Assembly: GCF_964340395.1 (NCBI RefSeq) | Contig: NC_135550.1 | Coordinates: forward strand, 20,793,676-20,857,675 | Reading direction: 5' to 3' | Length of the DNA stretch: 64,000 nt | Origin: Glandiceps talaboti | Taxonomy: Eukaryota; Hemichordata; Enteropneusta; Spengelidae | In this document: one piece after another, positions 24,715 through 59,837 of the stretch | Layout of the letters: every line of letters begins with the position of its first letter | Numbering within the stretch: position 1 is the stretch's first letter | Made by a program: the position numbers and the translations under genes | The notes under the pieces: generated by a model | The model's database searches: none | What the model was told of the DNA's origin: nothing | What the model saw: only the letters and a program-made list of their open reading frames with translations

Positions 24715-24809
24715 AATAAACAGATACTCATGGGGGTATATTAGATATGTTTTTTTTTATAGTGATGGGTATAGAAAATCTAGTATACCCCCATGAGTAT
24801 CTATTTATT
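24715..24809. repeat. Inverted repeat with 32-bp arms (candidate MITE)
   Basis: The left arm 24715-24746 and right arm 24778-24809 are reverse complements at 30 of 32 positions. They include a perfect 19-bp core containing GATACTCATGGGGGTATA. The 31-nt loop is T-rich. No clear target duplication is visible at the arm ends. It lies about 620 bp from the hAT-like MITE. Confidence 0.8.
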
Positions 24810-25030
24810 ATCAAAGTTTTCATAATTTTTCATAGTTCATATGAATATAATAAAGATGTAACGAACCTTGTAAGATCATTTTTAATTGTTAAAATTTTAA
24901 TAAAGAGCCTAGACATATCGAAAAACCACCTGTTCGAAGCAAGGAGTGTCATATATTTTATGCATGAGTTCACGTGCAGCTGGCGGGCAAGTAGTAATGT
25001 CAAGTGCAGCCAACGAAGCTGTTCGTGCAA

Positions 25031-25613
25031 AAAGCTGTTCGTATACGATTTTTTTCAGTGGGCGGGCAATTTCCAAGCTTGGCATGACCAGAGCAGAGGG
25101 AGGGGAAAAATGACCCGGTATTTCAGCGGGCAACATATATTTCAGATGTAAGATATGGGGAAAGGGGAAGGCAGTGGGCAAAGCGGGCAGTTTTCGATAT
25201 TTTTTCAGGAAGTTAGTGAACAAATTCTGCTATTTTTTTTATACAATATTCACAATATGTAAATTAATTGCATAATACAATAATTAATTTTTGACCACGT
25301 GTGTCATCGAAACTGGCAAGGGAGTGCATTGAGATTGCAGCACAATCTAATATGTCAACTGACAACTGACAATACGTATTATATTAGAAGGAGAAACTGT
25401 TTTGTTGTGGGTACTAGTTATCAAATAGCATCCTGAGTAAATTTAACATCAAGGCTTCAACGAATAGTGACCAGAGGCCATATGTCTGGTAGAGGGTAGC
25501 GGAGAGAGGGGAAACCTTGGCGAAATTTGCGGGGAGCGGGCAATGGGCAGGCAAATCTGGCGGGAGGACAGGTCGTGTAATATCGCAGTGGGAGGGCAGA
25601 TACGAACAGCTTT
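25031..25613. repeat. Candidate 583-bp element with 14-bp terminal inverted repeats
   Basis: AAAGCTGTTCGTAT at 25031-25044 is matched by its exact reverse complement at 25600-25613. The interior repeatedly uses G-rich cores such as GGGCGGGCAA (about 25060), GCGGGCAAC, GCGGGCAG and GCGGGCAATGGGCAGGCAA (about 25534), unlike the A+T-rich flanks. No coding frame and no target duplication are evident. A 14-bp match in this length could occur by chance, so element status is tentative. Confidence 0.35.
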
Positions 25614-26094
25614 CACTTTCTCCTCCAATCTTGAATCAAACGTAAAATTATGTAAAAAAAGAAGAAAAAAGAAGTGTTTATTAGCTATGTTTCAACTTTC
25701 TGTAATAATTTCAGAAAAATGACTCGTTGACTGCGCCTGTAATTAATGTCCAACATAATTAAAGGGGAGGGGGAGACACCAGTGTTTGTATGTGAACGTA
25801 CAACTATAGTGTGTGTACTTAGAAGGAAATATCAAAATATGCATTTACATATTATAGCATCGATCAATATTCTAAAGTGCAGTATTTTTTTTATTTTATA
25901 AAACGTGTTTTTTAATTGAGCATCAACATTGAATTTTCAGATGTTTGTTACAGTTTGTATCTTGATTGTAAAACCAAAATTATTACTTAAAAGCTGATAT
26001 CTAAATATTTCATCCCACCTTAGCTCTGGAACCGGAAACTGATTAGGAAGTCATGTTACCCTTTACATGAAAACTTACAATTGACACAAAACTT

Positions 26095-26330
26095 AGAAAC
26101 GTTCATTGAATTTTATCACAATATTCTGATGACGAATGCACAATTACATAAAATTAACCCCACCAAGTCTTCTTTCTGTTGCGATTAAGCTTGCTTGTAC
26201 ATTTTGTGGTCTGGAGAATGAAACAAATGTTCACTTATTTAATAACTCTTTCAGAGTTAAAACATTTTGGCAAACTTTCTTTACAAACTGGGGTAAACAC
26301 CTCCACGTACGAGCCATCTATGGTTCCAGC
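26095..26330 (+). mobile_element. LINE ORF2 C-terminal relic with zf-RVT-like motif (L1/Tx1-like)
   Basis: A plus-strand frame contains CTFCGLENETNVHLFNNS followed by KTFWQTFFTNW. This is the Cys-x2-Cys ... E-x-x-x-HLF ... K-x-FW pattern of the zinc-finger region at the end of L1/Tx1-type reverse-transcriptase proteins; the second zinc pair is partly lost. The preceding segment (LMTNAQLHKINPTKSS) continues the homology in another frame, so the copy is frameshifted and dead. Confidence 0.65.
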
Positions 26331-27386
26331 AGAGCAGCTTCTTTTTGGGTGATACGTTATTACCAAATATTTTCTTCTGTTGATGACTAAGAAATTAATT
26401 TAATGTAAGCCGTTGTAATGAGAAAATATCAGACTTTCTCTTTAAAATAAAAATGTTATACGTACATAGGATACGCAGAATTGTGCATTGCCAATCGTAA
26501 ACTGAGACAAACTCGATAAGCACTTATTAAGAAAATGGATAGTTTTCTTCAGGTCCTGAGGTCCAGTGACAATAAAAATGAATTAAAATTTTGAAATGTA
26601 TCATTTCCCACACAGATGTATTCTTTTTTTACTGTAATTAAAACCCCGCAACATTTTCATGATAAATATTAAAGCCAAACAGGCCAGGCTATCGGACAAT
26701 TTTCATGTTTGTGTACATACTTCTAAAATTAACGGGTGTTAAAGTTTCAAACACTAAAAGTCTTATTCTGCCCTAAAGCAGTATATGAGTTCATTTGAGT
26801 CGAAATGTGTGATTAGCCTCTGCCTGATTCCAATAAATCCTCTGAAAATTACGTTCAGATTTTAGCCTGACATTAAGCCTTTACGCACGGCGTAGCTTCA
26901 CTGTAGTTTATCTTCCTTCAAACTCACCGACAATAATCCTATGTGATGGCAGTGAGAGGTTTCATTTTCTGTTTCTCCTTCCCCTCCCCCCATTCAATTA
27001 TACACTAGCATTTTTTTTACGACATTTTGTGAAAATATATAAATGTTTGAAATCTGCGCTCATGGGCCTTATTTGTAATATTGGAAATTATCGCCCCCAC
27101 AGTACTGCATCCGCGCGACTCAATGTGATGAGGAGAGGATTTGTAACCCTTTAACTTGCCATTTAAAAATACAACTGTGATAAACACACAAATGCTTTCC
27201 GGAAATCAAATAGGTTTACCTCACCAAATTTAATACAAACCCCATGAAGCCATTGGTTTAACTATTCTTTATATATTTACTGTGTTATAATTGTATATTT
27301 ATACTATAATTTAGATGATTTATGATGGTGAAATACCCATAAAGGCAGCCTTCGCAAAATATTTAGGGTACATAAAGTTCTTTCAG

Positions 27387-27515
27387 CCGTGTCTCTTTCA
27401 TTGATATCATCATTCATTCTGAGACAATCAGAGCGACGGTAACAGTAACAACATGGCAAAGAGGCGTTAGTAGGTTGCTAGCACCTTGTCAACGTGTTCC
27501 AAGACAATCAAGACG
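27387..27515 (+). promoter_or_regulatory. KLHL28: KLHL28 5' UTR with a 5-codon upstream ORF and a possible splice acceptor
   Basis: A pyrimidine-rich AG (GTTCTTTCAG, ending at 27386) looks like a 3' splice site, so this segment may be the 5' UTR part of a second exon. It contains a short upstream ORF, ATG GCA AAG AGG CGT TAG (27453-27470), that ends 45 nt before the main ATG. Such an ORF can lower translation of the main frame. No TATA box or transcription start could be placed. Confidence 0.4.
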
Positions 27516-45941
<18,426 letters not shown>

Positions 45942-46093
45942 AGACAAGCCAAACTACTCAACCATGCAATGGTCTCAAACTAATGATGTTTGCCTGGACT
46001 CTCTCTCTCTCTGCTATACTTTAATACCAAGGGATTGCAAGTCTTATCTGTTGTTTTAAACTTGAAAATTCGAGTCCTGACATAGTTAGGGTG

Positions 46094-46099
46094 AATAAA
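46094..46099 (+). terminator. KLHL28: Candidate KLHL28 polyadenylation signal (AATAAA)
   Basis: This is the first AATAAA on the coding strand, about 150 nt after the stop codon. The cleavage site is not visible and longer 3' UTRs are possible. Confidence 0.4.
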
Positions 46100-47689
46100 C
46101 TTTAAAAGTAAATTGTAACTTTAACTTAAAAATCTTGACCAAAAGATCAGAAAATGATTTTTGGAAAGAAAATGATAGTAATGGTTAAAATCAGAGTGTG
46201 ATTGATCAAATTCTGTATGCTGTGTAACAGCGTGAACTATTCATTCTTCTCCTTGTACTTGTTGTTTTGAAAACTAAATACAGAACTTTAACTTGTTTTC
46301 TTCAACTGCACAGTCATGGAATTATAAATTCTGTAAATACTGCAGATTTTTGTACAATATTACTGATATTTGGTTGTATATATATACAATATACTAGCAG
46401 TGTTTTCATACATCCTAACACTCACAACATTGTCGATCCGTCACAGATATTTGCTTCTTTCTTTCTTTCTTTCCTAGTAGTCTCATTTTCCGATATCTTT
46501 AAACTTTATGGCAGGAAGAACTCAGTTTTGACTTGAAATCCACCAGAGCAACTAAAATTTCAACATTCCTTGTGTAATATGTTTTCACTTTTGCAATAAG
46601 CATGTATTTTACTTCTACCAAATACATTTGATTGTCAAATGTTTTGAATTTTAAGATTCTTAATTATAGTATCTGAATGGGATATGTCAATTGCTTACTT
46701 GCACTTTCTGTCAGCTTTTTTCTATCTATGCAACTCTGTCTCAAATATTCATTGTTTCTTTGGTGCTGTAGAACACTAGACTTTTCTATGGTACATTGGT
46801 GAAAAACAGTCCAAAGACCTTGCATCATTTCTTAGTCTTGTTCGATAAATTTGAGTTGGCCTATTATAATAATCAGAGTACCATTGTTTGGTAATAATAC
46901 TGCAGTTATCATATTCAAATAATGTATATGTCCATGGTGTTTCTAAACTCACCATTTTCTGTAGTTCATGTTTACAGAAGTCTGCATACTGTTGAATATT
47001 GGTATGTTTTAGTAAACTACCATTTGATTCAATTCAGTGTTCTCCATACAAAGAGTAGAAGGGTCAGGAGAAATTAACATCACAAAAGTTGATATTGTTA
47101 TCTATATTCCTTTTATGTATCAAAAAGGAAACAAAGAGTAGAACCCACTTTTGTCTTCATCACCCTACCTAGAGCCTTTACTGTGAACAAAATGGATCTT
47201 TGGGTTGGGCATCTTTCCCATCATTTCACAAACTTGTGTGTATAACTTTATGCAAGATTCTTTCAAGAATGCGCCTATTGTGGTCTGATTTTCAACTTAC
47301 AGTAGATTGTAAAAAAATCCATTTCATGGCATGGTTTTGTCAAATAATGTTGTACTTAATACAAATATGTATTCTAGTCATGACACTGCCCTAAGATAAC
47401 AAATACTAACTGATAATCATGCAGCAATGGGCAATGTCATACTGTACACTACTTTTTCTTACACATTGTATACACCTACTGGTGTACAGGTCATATTAGA
47501 ATTTCACCCTTGATCTTTGCATAGAATTTGGCAGTGTAACTCAAATTGCTGCAGTATACCAGTAGTCCAAAAAAGTTCTGTAAATGTCACTTTCAAAGAC
47601 ATTTTGTTACTTTTATTTTCCTTCAAGATAAGCTGTTCTTTGAAATCTTCTGTTACACCAAGTGCCTGATCTACAATTCTTGGTTTTGT

Positions 47690-48065
47690 ACATGTGCATC
47701 TACTAGTGTATTTGGTGTGCCTTGTAGATGTGTGTTTGCATGTATGCATCTACCACGTCTATCCGATGTGCTGTGGAGATGTATGTATGTATGTATGTAT
47801 GTATGTATGTATGTATGTATGTATGTATGTATGTATGTATGTATGTATGTATGTATGTATGTATGTATGTATGTATGTATGTATGTATGTATGTATGTAT
47901 GTATGTATGTATGTATGTATGTATGTATGTATGCATCTCTGAGGTGTAACTATAGACACATTTGTATACACACATCTACGAGGTCTGTGTGGTGTAACTA
48001 TAGATACATTCGTATACATGCAGCTATGGGGTCTGTGATGTAACTATGGATGTATGATGCATGTA
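47690..48065. repeat. (ATGT)n array embedded in a decayed minisatellite
   Basis: The core 47779-47932 is about 38 copies of ATGT. On both sides are diverged longer units sharing TGCATCTAC/TGCATCTCT, GAGGTGTAACTATAGA and ACATTTGTATACA. Three such units run 47933-48065 and related pieces lie at 47695-47778. The tetranucleotide run probably expanded inside one unit. Confidence 0.85.
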
Positions 48066-49569
48066 CGAGCCTATTAAAGGTTTATTTGATGTTCAGTGTA
48101 TGCATATGTCTGTATACACATATGCTTATCGGTCGGTCTTTGTGGCATGCCTTGTATGTATACATGTGCTGTTTGGTGTTGAGTGTATTACACTGAGGCA
48201 AATTACTCAAAGCAGACTGCCTTAAAACAATGCATGTTTTGAAATCTTTGACAATCCGAATCTGTCCATATTTCTTATGCAATATTAAATGTTTTATATT
48301 AACAATCTTTCTCTTTTGAAGAAATCCTTGAAATGTGCCTATGGTTGTCATGGTAACTTATTGTGAGGATTCTAAACACTGCCTGTGATTTACCATTATA
48401 GTTTGGTGTGTGTGTAGGCAATCTATCTTCACAAAATCAAAGATATTTCCAGATGTCAATTTTTTTCCACTTTTACCCTCTGATATACACTGTAGGAGAT
48501 CCGAAGGCATACTTGTGATTAATCAAGAGCAGCTACTATGTGTTTGCTTTGATGTAACTATGTGATTTTGATGTATATGTGCCGACAAAGTTAGTATCGC
48601 ATACTGACATGTACGCAGTAGTAGAAACGTGCTCTCATCGATGTAGCTTCAGTGTGTATACACAGTACTAGGATAGCATCTGATGCTTTGACAATCCAGT
48701 GAATCATAGAGATTAAAAAACTGTTATTTCAGACACTAAAAGCTTTATTTCTTGTGCGTGACAACAACTCAACTAGGAGAATCGTCGTAACATAAGACTA
48801 CGTTGCAAGGTAACTATGAAACAAACAGCACAATAAATATCTTGGTTGTTGGCAGTAGTGATAGGATTATCTTTGATGCATAGTGATAAACATGTACTAT
48901 GTCATGGCCGTTGTAACTGTGTGTAATAAATGGTTAGGGAAGTGACAGCTTGAATTCTTTTGAAATTTGTGAGTTGTCTTTTTTTTTGTAATTTTGTAAA
49001 AGTTCTTGGCAAATAAAATCAACTGAATGTACTTCTGTATCTCTGTGTATGATTTTTCCTGTTGATACCATAGTCTAAACCCCTCACATGACCTGTCAAG
49101 GTCGGCTCTAGCATGATATAGTCTGGCAACTGCCACAGGAGGGCGCCCTATATGGTGAAGACACCGAAAACGTGCAGGTCTACCAATGGCTGTGTATGCC
49201 TCTTTCTAATTATCCCAAAGTCTGCAAGTTTATTAACCCTGAAGTATTATAGATTCTAAAGAAGAAAGAAAGTAAAAGTACACTTGATGTTGAACTTAGT
49301 GAAATGATTAGGTGATACAATTGCACTGAACTTGCATTCATGAACAGCTACAAATGTGTGTAACATGTAACAAACTATTTGGCAAAACCATTTATTATGA
49401 GTGAAGAATGGCATCATGCCACTTGTGAAATACATGACTATAAATGATATTGAGGTACTCCTGTGTTGACTGCTGTCAAATAATCAACGTGCTTTATGTC
49501 AAGTCTGCTAATACACCGGTAGTTCATTTACAGGTGCATAATGGTCAACAAAGGGACTTTTCATTTCCA

Positions 49570-49581
49570 CCACTAGAGGGC
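49570..49581 (+). promoter_or_regulatory. Candidate CTCF-binding core between convergent genes
   Basis: CCACTAGAGGGC matches the bilaterian CTCF core CCASYAGRKGGC at all twelve positions. The next base departs from consensus. It sits in the spacer between the KLHL28 and PSMC6 3' ends. Motif match only; occupancy is unknown. Confidence 0.3.
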
Positions 49582-50043
49582 TAATGCCATTAGCAATGGC
49601 ATCAGAAACTGATCAGTATATTTGAAAGGACTCTTTTCTTTTGTCTTTTTCTGGTCCTTATCCTGCTCAAACGAATCCATTACACACAACAAATGCATCA
49701 AAATAACAACAAATTGACGAAAGAAAAAAACATTTATTCCACCTACAGAATTGTTTACAGGGTTTGTAAACATCAATTTGTTCAGATAATGTTGAAATGG
49801 GATACACAGGGCTCTCAGTATGAACTGCCTTGGTCTTAGCAGTAACAGTATACTGCCTGTGTATCCATCAACTCAATGACTCAAAGTCAGACAAAAAAAA
49901 GTAATTCAGAATCCAACAGTGTCTCTAATATAATGGAGCATCCTGAAAAAAAAGGTGCTAAAATCCATTCCTGTACATGATACATCTCCAAGAGGAGGTG
50001 AAAGTAACCATAGGTGAACTGGATAAAAAGTACAGAGTAAACA

Positions 50044-50049
50044 TTTATT
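50044..50049 (-). terminator. PSMC6: Candidate PSMC6 polyadenylation signal (AATAAA)
   Basis: AATAAA on the minus strand, about 127 nt downstream of the PSMC6 stop codon. A second candidate lies at 49732-49737. The cleavage site cannot be seen. Confidence 0.45.
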
Positions 50050-50175
50050 TTAATTTGTTGGACTCGATTCAAAGTTTTTACTTCATAAATAAAGCAAAAT
50101 TGACTTTATGGAACAGTCTCGTAGAAATATCACTTTTTGTCTATAGATATCTGGAATCCCTATCGGTGAAAACTT

Positions 50176-56709
<6,534 letters not shown>

Positions 56710-56881
56710 GTTGGTCTCGCGCTATGCATGCTGGTATCACAGCAAAGGAAACTGTGGTGGCGCTATTTTTTTCATCAGACGACAAAATAATGGGAGCAGT
56801 GATGTCGATGATGTAAGTAACCGTGAATGCGAATACTCGAGATCATTTATCTGTAACAGGACTGTCACTGTATAAACCAAT
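56710..56881. promoter_or_regulatory. Bidirectional promoter of PSMC6 and IBA57
   Basis: Only 172 bp separate the divergent start codons, so both 5' UTRs and the core promoter elements must be compressed here unless noncoding exons exist. The block contains TCTCGCGC near the PSMC6 side (similar to one half of the TCTCGCGAGA promoter element) and a TATAAA-like string at 56871-56876, ten bases before the IBA57 ATG, too close to act as that gene's TATA box. Start sites are unknown. Confidence 0.6.
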
Positions 56882-57964
56882 ATGTCGGGAATCTTTAGGT
56901 GTATATATAATGGTGCGTTGATGCGAACTGTTGTAAGGGACTGCAAGGGCCCATTTTCAATCCCAAAACAGAACTGGGTTAGATCTGTGTTATCAGCTGG
57001 CTTGTCTACCAGTACCACCACTTCAAGTGCGATTTCAGCAAAATGTACCAAGTTGAAGAGTCGAACTTTACTCAGAATCAGTGGTAAAGATTCAGAAGAC
57101 TTACTACAAGGAGTTGTCACAAATGACGTCAGTTTGTTGAAAGATGAGAAGGCAATTTATACAATGTTACTCAACCAACAGGGACGAGTTCTGTATGATG
57201 CAATTTTGTACAGGAGAGGCCCTGGAGGAAGCTCAGAACCAATGTATATCCTAGAATGCGAGGAGGCAATAGGAGCTGAATTACAAAAACATCTAAAAAT
57301 GTATAAAATACGTAAAAAGGTAGATGTGGTGGACATTTCATCAGAATATGAAGCATGGGCACTGTTTGGTATTACTGGTAATAACATACCAAATCCAGAT
57401 AAACATGTCATCTGTGTTCCTGATCCTAGAGTGCCAACTTTTGGTCACAGGATTATTGTTCCAAATGATACTAAGGTGGCTGGTATGATGAGTGGATTAT
57501 CTGAAGTTTCACTTGACGAATATGACACACATAGATATGTCCACGGTGTGAGTGAAGGAACTGGAGATCTCCCACCTGGCAACACATTGCCATTGGAGGC
57601 TAACCTCGACTACATGAATGGTGTTAGTTTTCACAAGGGGTGTTATCTGGGACAAGAACTCACAGCAAGAACCTATCACACAGGTGTCATTAGAAAGAGA
57701 TTGATGCCAGTCACTTTGGTCAACTATGAAGATGGTAGTGTTATTAAACCAGGAGAAACTGTATCAACACCAGATGGCAAGAATGCTGGAAAGTTCAGGA
57801 ATCATGTTGGAATAAATGGCATTGCTCTCCTTAGAATGGTACATACTAAAGACACATTGAAAGTGCCTGCTAAGAATGGGAGTGTATTGGACATGAAAGC
57901 AAGGGTGCCAGAATGGTGGCCCCATCAGTCATCTGGGGATGTTACCAAGCTCCACTGCTCTTGA
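56882..57964 (+). CDS. IBA57: IBA57, mitochondrial iron-sulfur cluster assembly factor, single coding exon
   Basis: IBA57 is a folate-binding-fold protein of the mitochondrial matrix that works with ISCA1/ISCA2 to make 4Fe-4S clusters for aconitase, lipoate synthase and respiratory complexes. The 360-aa frame (human protein about 356) starts at an ATG with A at -3 and has a basic, hydroxyl-rich N-terminus suited to mitochondrial import. The GcvT/YgfZ-like core includes LLRISGKDSEDLLQGVVTNDV, LLNQQGRVLYDAILYR and the family signature KGCYLGQELTART at residues 252-264, with the conserved cysteine at 254. The C-terminal barrel follows (VIRKRLMPVTL). No intron interrupts the frame, whereas vertebrate IBA57 has three coding exons as I recall. 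It shares a short divergent promoter with PSMC6. Confidence 0.95.
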   Translation: MSGIFRCIYNGALMRTVVRDCKGPFSIPKQNWVRSVLSAGLSTSTTTSSAISAKCTKLKSRTLLRISGKDSEDLLQGVVTNDVSLLKDEKAIYTMLLNQQGRVLYDAILYRRGPGGSSEPMYILECEEAIGAELQKHLKMYKIRKKVDVVDISSEYEAWALFGITGNNIPNPDKHVICVPDPRVPTFGHRIIVPNDTKVAGMMSGLSEVSLDEYDTHRYVHGVSEGTGDLPPGNTLPLEANLDYMNGVSFHKGCYLGQELTARTYHTGVIRKRLMPVTLVNYEDGSVIKPGETVSTPDGKNAGKFRNHVGINGIALLRMVHTKDTLKVPAKNGSVLDMKARVPEWWPHQSSGDVTKLHCS

Positions 57965-58048
57965 ATTTGGGCTGTTTGGGTTATTCAAATTGAAGTATCT
58001 GAATGTGCAAATATCCACATGAATTTCAGCTCTTCTCAGTATATGATT

Positions 58049-58054
58049 ATTAAA
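58049..58054 (+). terminator. IBA57: Candidate IBA57 polyadenylation signal (ATTAAA)
   Basis: This ATTAAA variant lies about 85 nt after the IBA57 stop codon; another ATTAAA occurs at 58232-58237. No canonical AATAAA is seen in the first 300 nt. Weak evidence. Confidence 0.3.
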
Positions 58055-59837
58055 TGAGAAACTGTCAAGAGAGGAAAGAGACAGTTTCTGTACTAAACTT
58101 TCTGAAAAAGGTGTAACAGGGTAAAGATGAAATGGTTTTATACATGCAGTATAGATGTGTTTATATTGTGTACTAGATACCAAAAAAAAAAATAATATCT
58201 AAAATGTACCAGATATATTTTCATTTGGTTAATTAAATACTCAATCACTTTGATGTGCTTTATGTATGATTTGTTATTTGTGTACTATCAGAGTAGTACA
58301 GAAATCATCATTTTTTATGGACAAATTTGATGCTGAAGACTTTAAAATTGGTGAATATCATTTATCATTATTTACAAGACAAGGGAATGTAGTTACAAAA
58401 TTTGTCAAAATGCAGAAGTGCATGTATAGTGCTCCTGGATTGAAATTTTTGAATAAGATGTTGTAGGTTATCGTGGACTGATGTAAGATATTATATGATG
58501 CAGATGTCACTCAGTGAGACATGTCATATGAGTACCTTATAAATATGGTAATTGCCAATTATGTATTGCTATAAAGGGGCCAAGTTTACAGTCTAATTTA
58601 TTTCAATGTATTTGAACTCTTGCCAAGCAAAGAATATAGAAATGAAAGTCTCAGATACATAGTATAGATACACGTAATTGTAGTTTGGTTGGTTGGTTGG
58701 TTGGTTTTATTTCATCAAGTGTAGAGTTTCTCATCCCACATGCTTGGTGATCTGGACCATACCATTACATGAGGTACGTAATGCATGGTCATGCAATGAA
58801 GACCCGTCTGAGGGTGAAAGACACTACACCTCATATACAGTTTATTTGGTGATATACTTATATACATACATATGTACCATAATACAATATTTGTAAAAAT
58901 CACCAAGGATAACATCTACAAATGTAACCAATAAGTATTTCCAATGGCAATGTGGTTGAAATTTTTCCTGATGTGAGATAAGTTTGAAACAAAAGCAGGT
59001 ACATATAAGTATTTCAAGACAAGTAAATCTTACATCTTTAATATTGACTTCATTTTACTACATATGCATTACATACTTGTATTGAAAGCTTTCACAGCAT
59101 TTACACAGTTGTTCTGTTCTTGGGATTGAGATTTTTAAGGTTTAACTATTCATAATGTAACTAGTTTGAAATAACCTAGAAAATGAAAAAAAAGGAATTT
59201 CACAATAAAATCTTGTGTTGTCTTATTTTAGCAATCTTTTAGCTTTATTGACACATATTTTTCTGCACAAGTTCTTGAGTACATAGTTGTTGTGCTTGTG
59301 TGTTAGATTTTCCATTGCAACCTATTTCTTTATCATTCTCATGGCATAAATGATACTTGCCAAGGGTGAATGTTTACTGTATGACATGTCAAGATGAACT
59401 GTAGATCATCATACACGTACAGTGTATTGCACATAGAAATTAATATAATTTAAAACAAATATCTACAATAAAACAAATTTAGCTGCATTAAATTTCTATG
59501 GTTGAAACTACACTCATAACAATTTGAGAAAGATGAACATGCAAATCAGATTACTTCTGTTGGAGATGAACAGCGCCCTCAAACGCCGAATGATGAATTG
59601 ACTCCACACAGTCGTTTTCACAAACTGATTCTCTATCAGTATCCCACTCTTCTATCAAAACCTTTATCATCACTTTGTTATTGTAAGTTACTTTATTTAT
59701 GTATTAACTGGAAGATCAGTCATTAATCCACTTATGTGACCACTTGCTACCCCATGACCAGATAACTACTTTAGCCATTGTACACGGCTCCCTTCAAATC
59801 ATGTTTCTTGTAATACTGCAACAACAAAAATATCACT

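Larger units (their letters stand above)
19361..27386. other. Spacer between the divergent TOGARAM1 and KLHL28 genes
   Basis: No conserved cellular gene is seen here. The interval holds LINE relics (20266-21090 minus; 26095-26330 plus), a (TG)n array (21310-21468), an (ATC)n array (21669-21762), a G-run near 22460-22476, a hAT-like MITE (23972-24096), a 32-bp-arm inverted repeat (24715-24809) and a candidate 583-bp inverted-repeat element (25031-25613). A strong plus-strand donor, GAAC|GTAAGA at 19542/19543, could end an untranslated first exon of KLHL28. Confidence 0.5.
46100..50043. other. Convergent spacer between KLHL28 and PSMC6
   Basis: No conserved gene is seen. Content: a CTTT run near 46456-46472, the (ATGT)n array with flanking minisatellite-like copies (47690-48065), an X-box-like GTTGTCATGGTAAC (48344-48357), a GGGCGCC-containing CTCF-like sequence near 49133-49146 and a near-consensus CTCF core CCACTAGAGGGC (49570-49581). 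The open frames of 60-90 codons here are low-complexity or unrecognised. Confidence 0.55.

Noticed and set aside
24747-25151. 134-aa plus-strand frame
   Set aside because: It runs from the loop of a hairpin into the G-rich inverted-repeat block; no domain or splice context supports it.
27486-27515. Upstream 10-codon extension of KLHL28 beginning with TTG
   Set aside because: It starts at TTG; the ATG at 27516 has a strong Kozak context and gives a length close to the vertebrate protein.
47546-48043. 165-aa frame with Met-Tyr-Val-Cys repeats
   Set aside because: Produced by the (ATGT)n array; its flanks are non-conserved.
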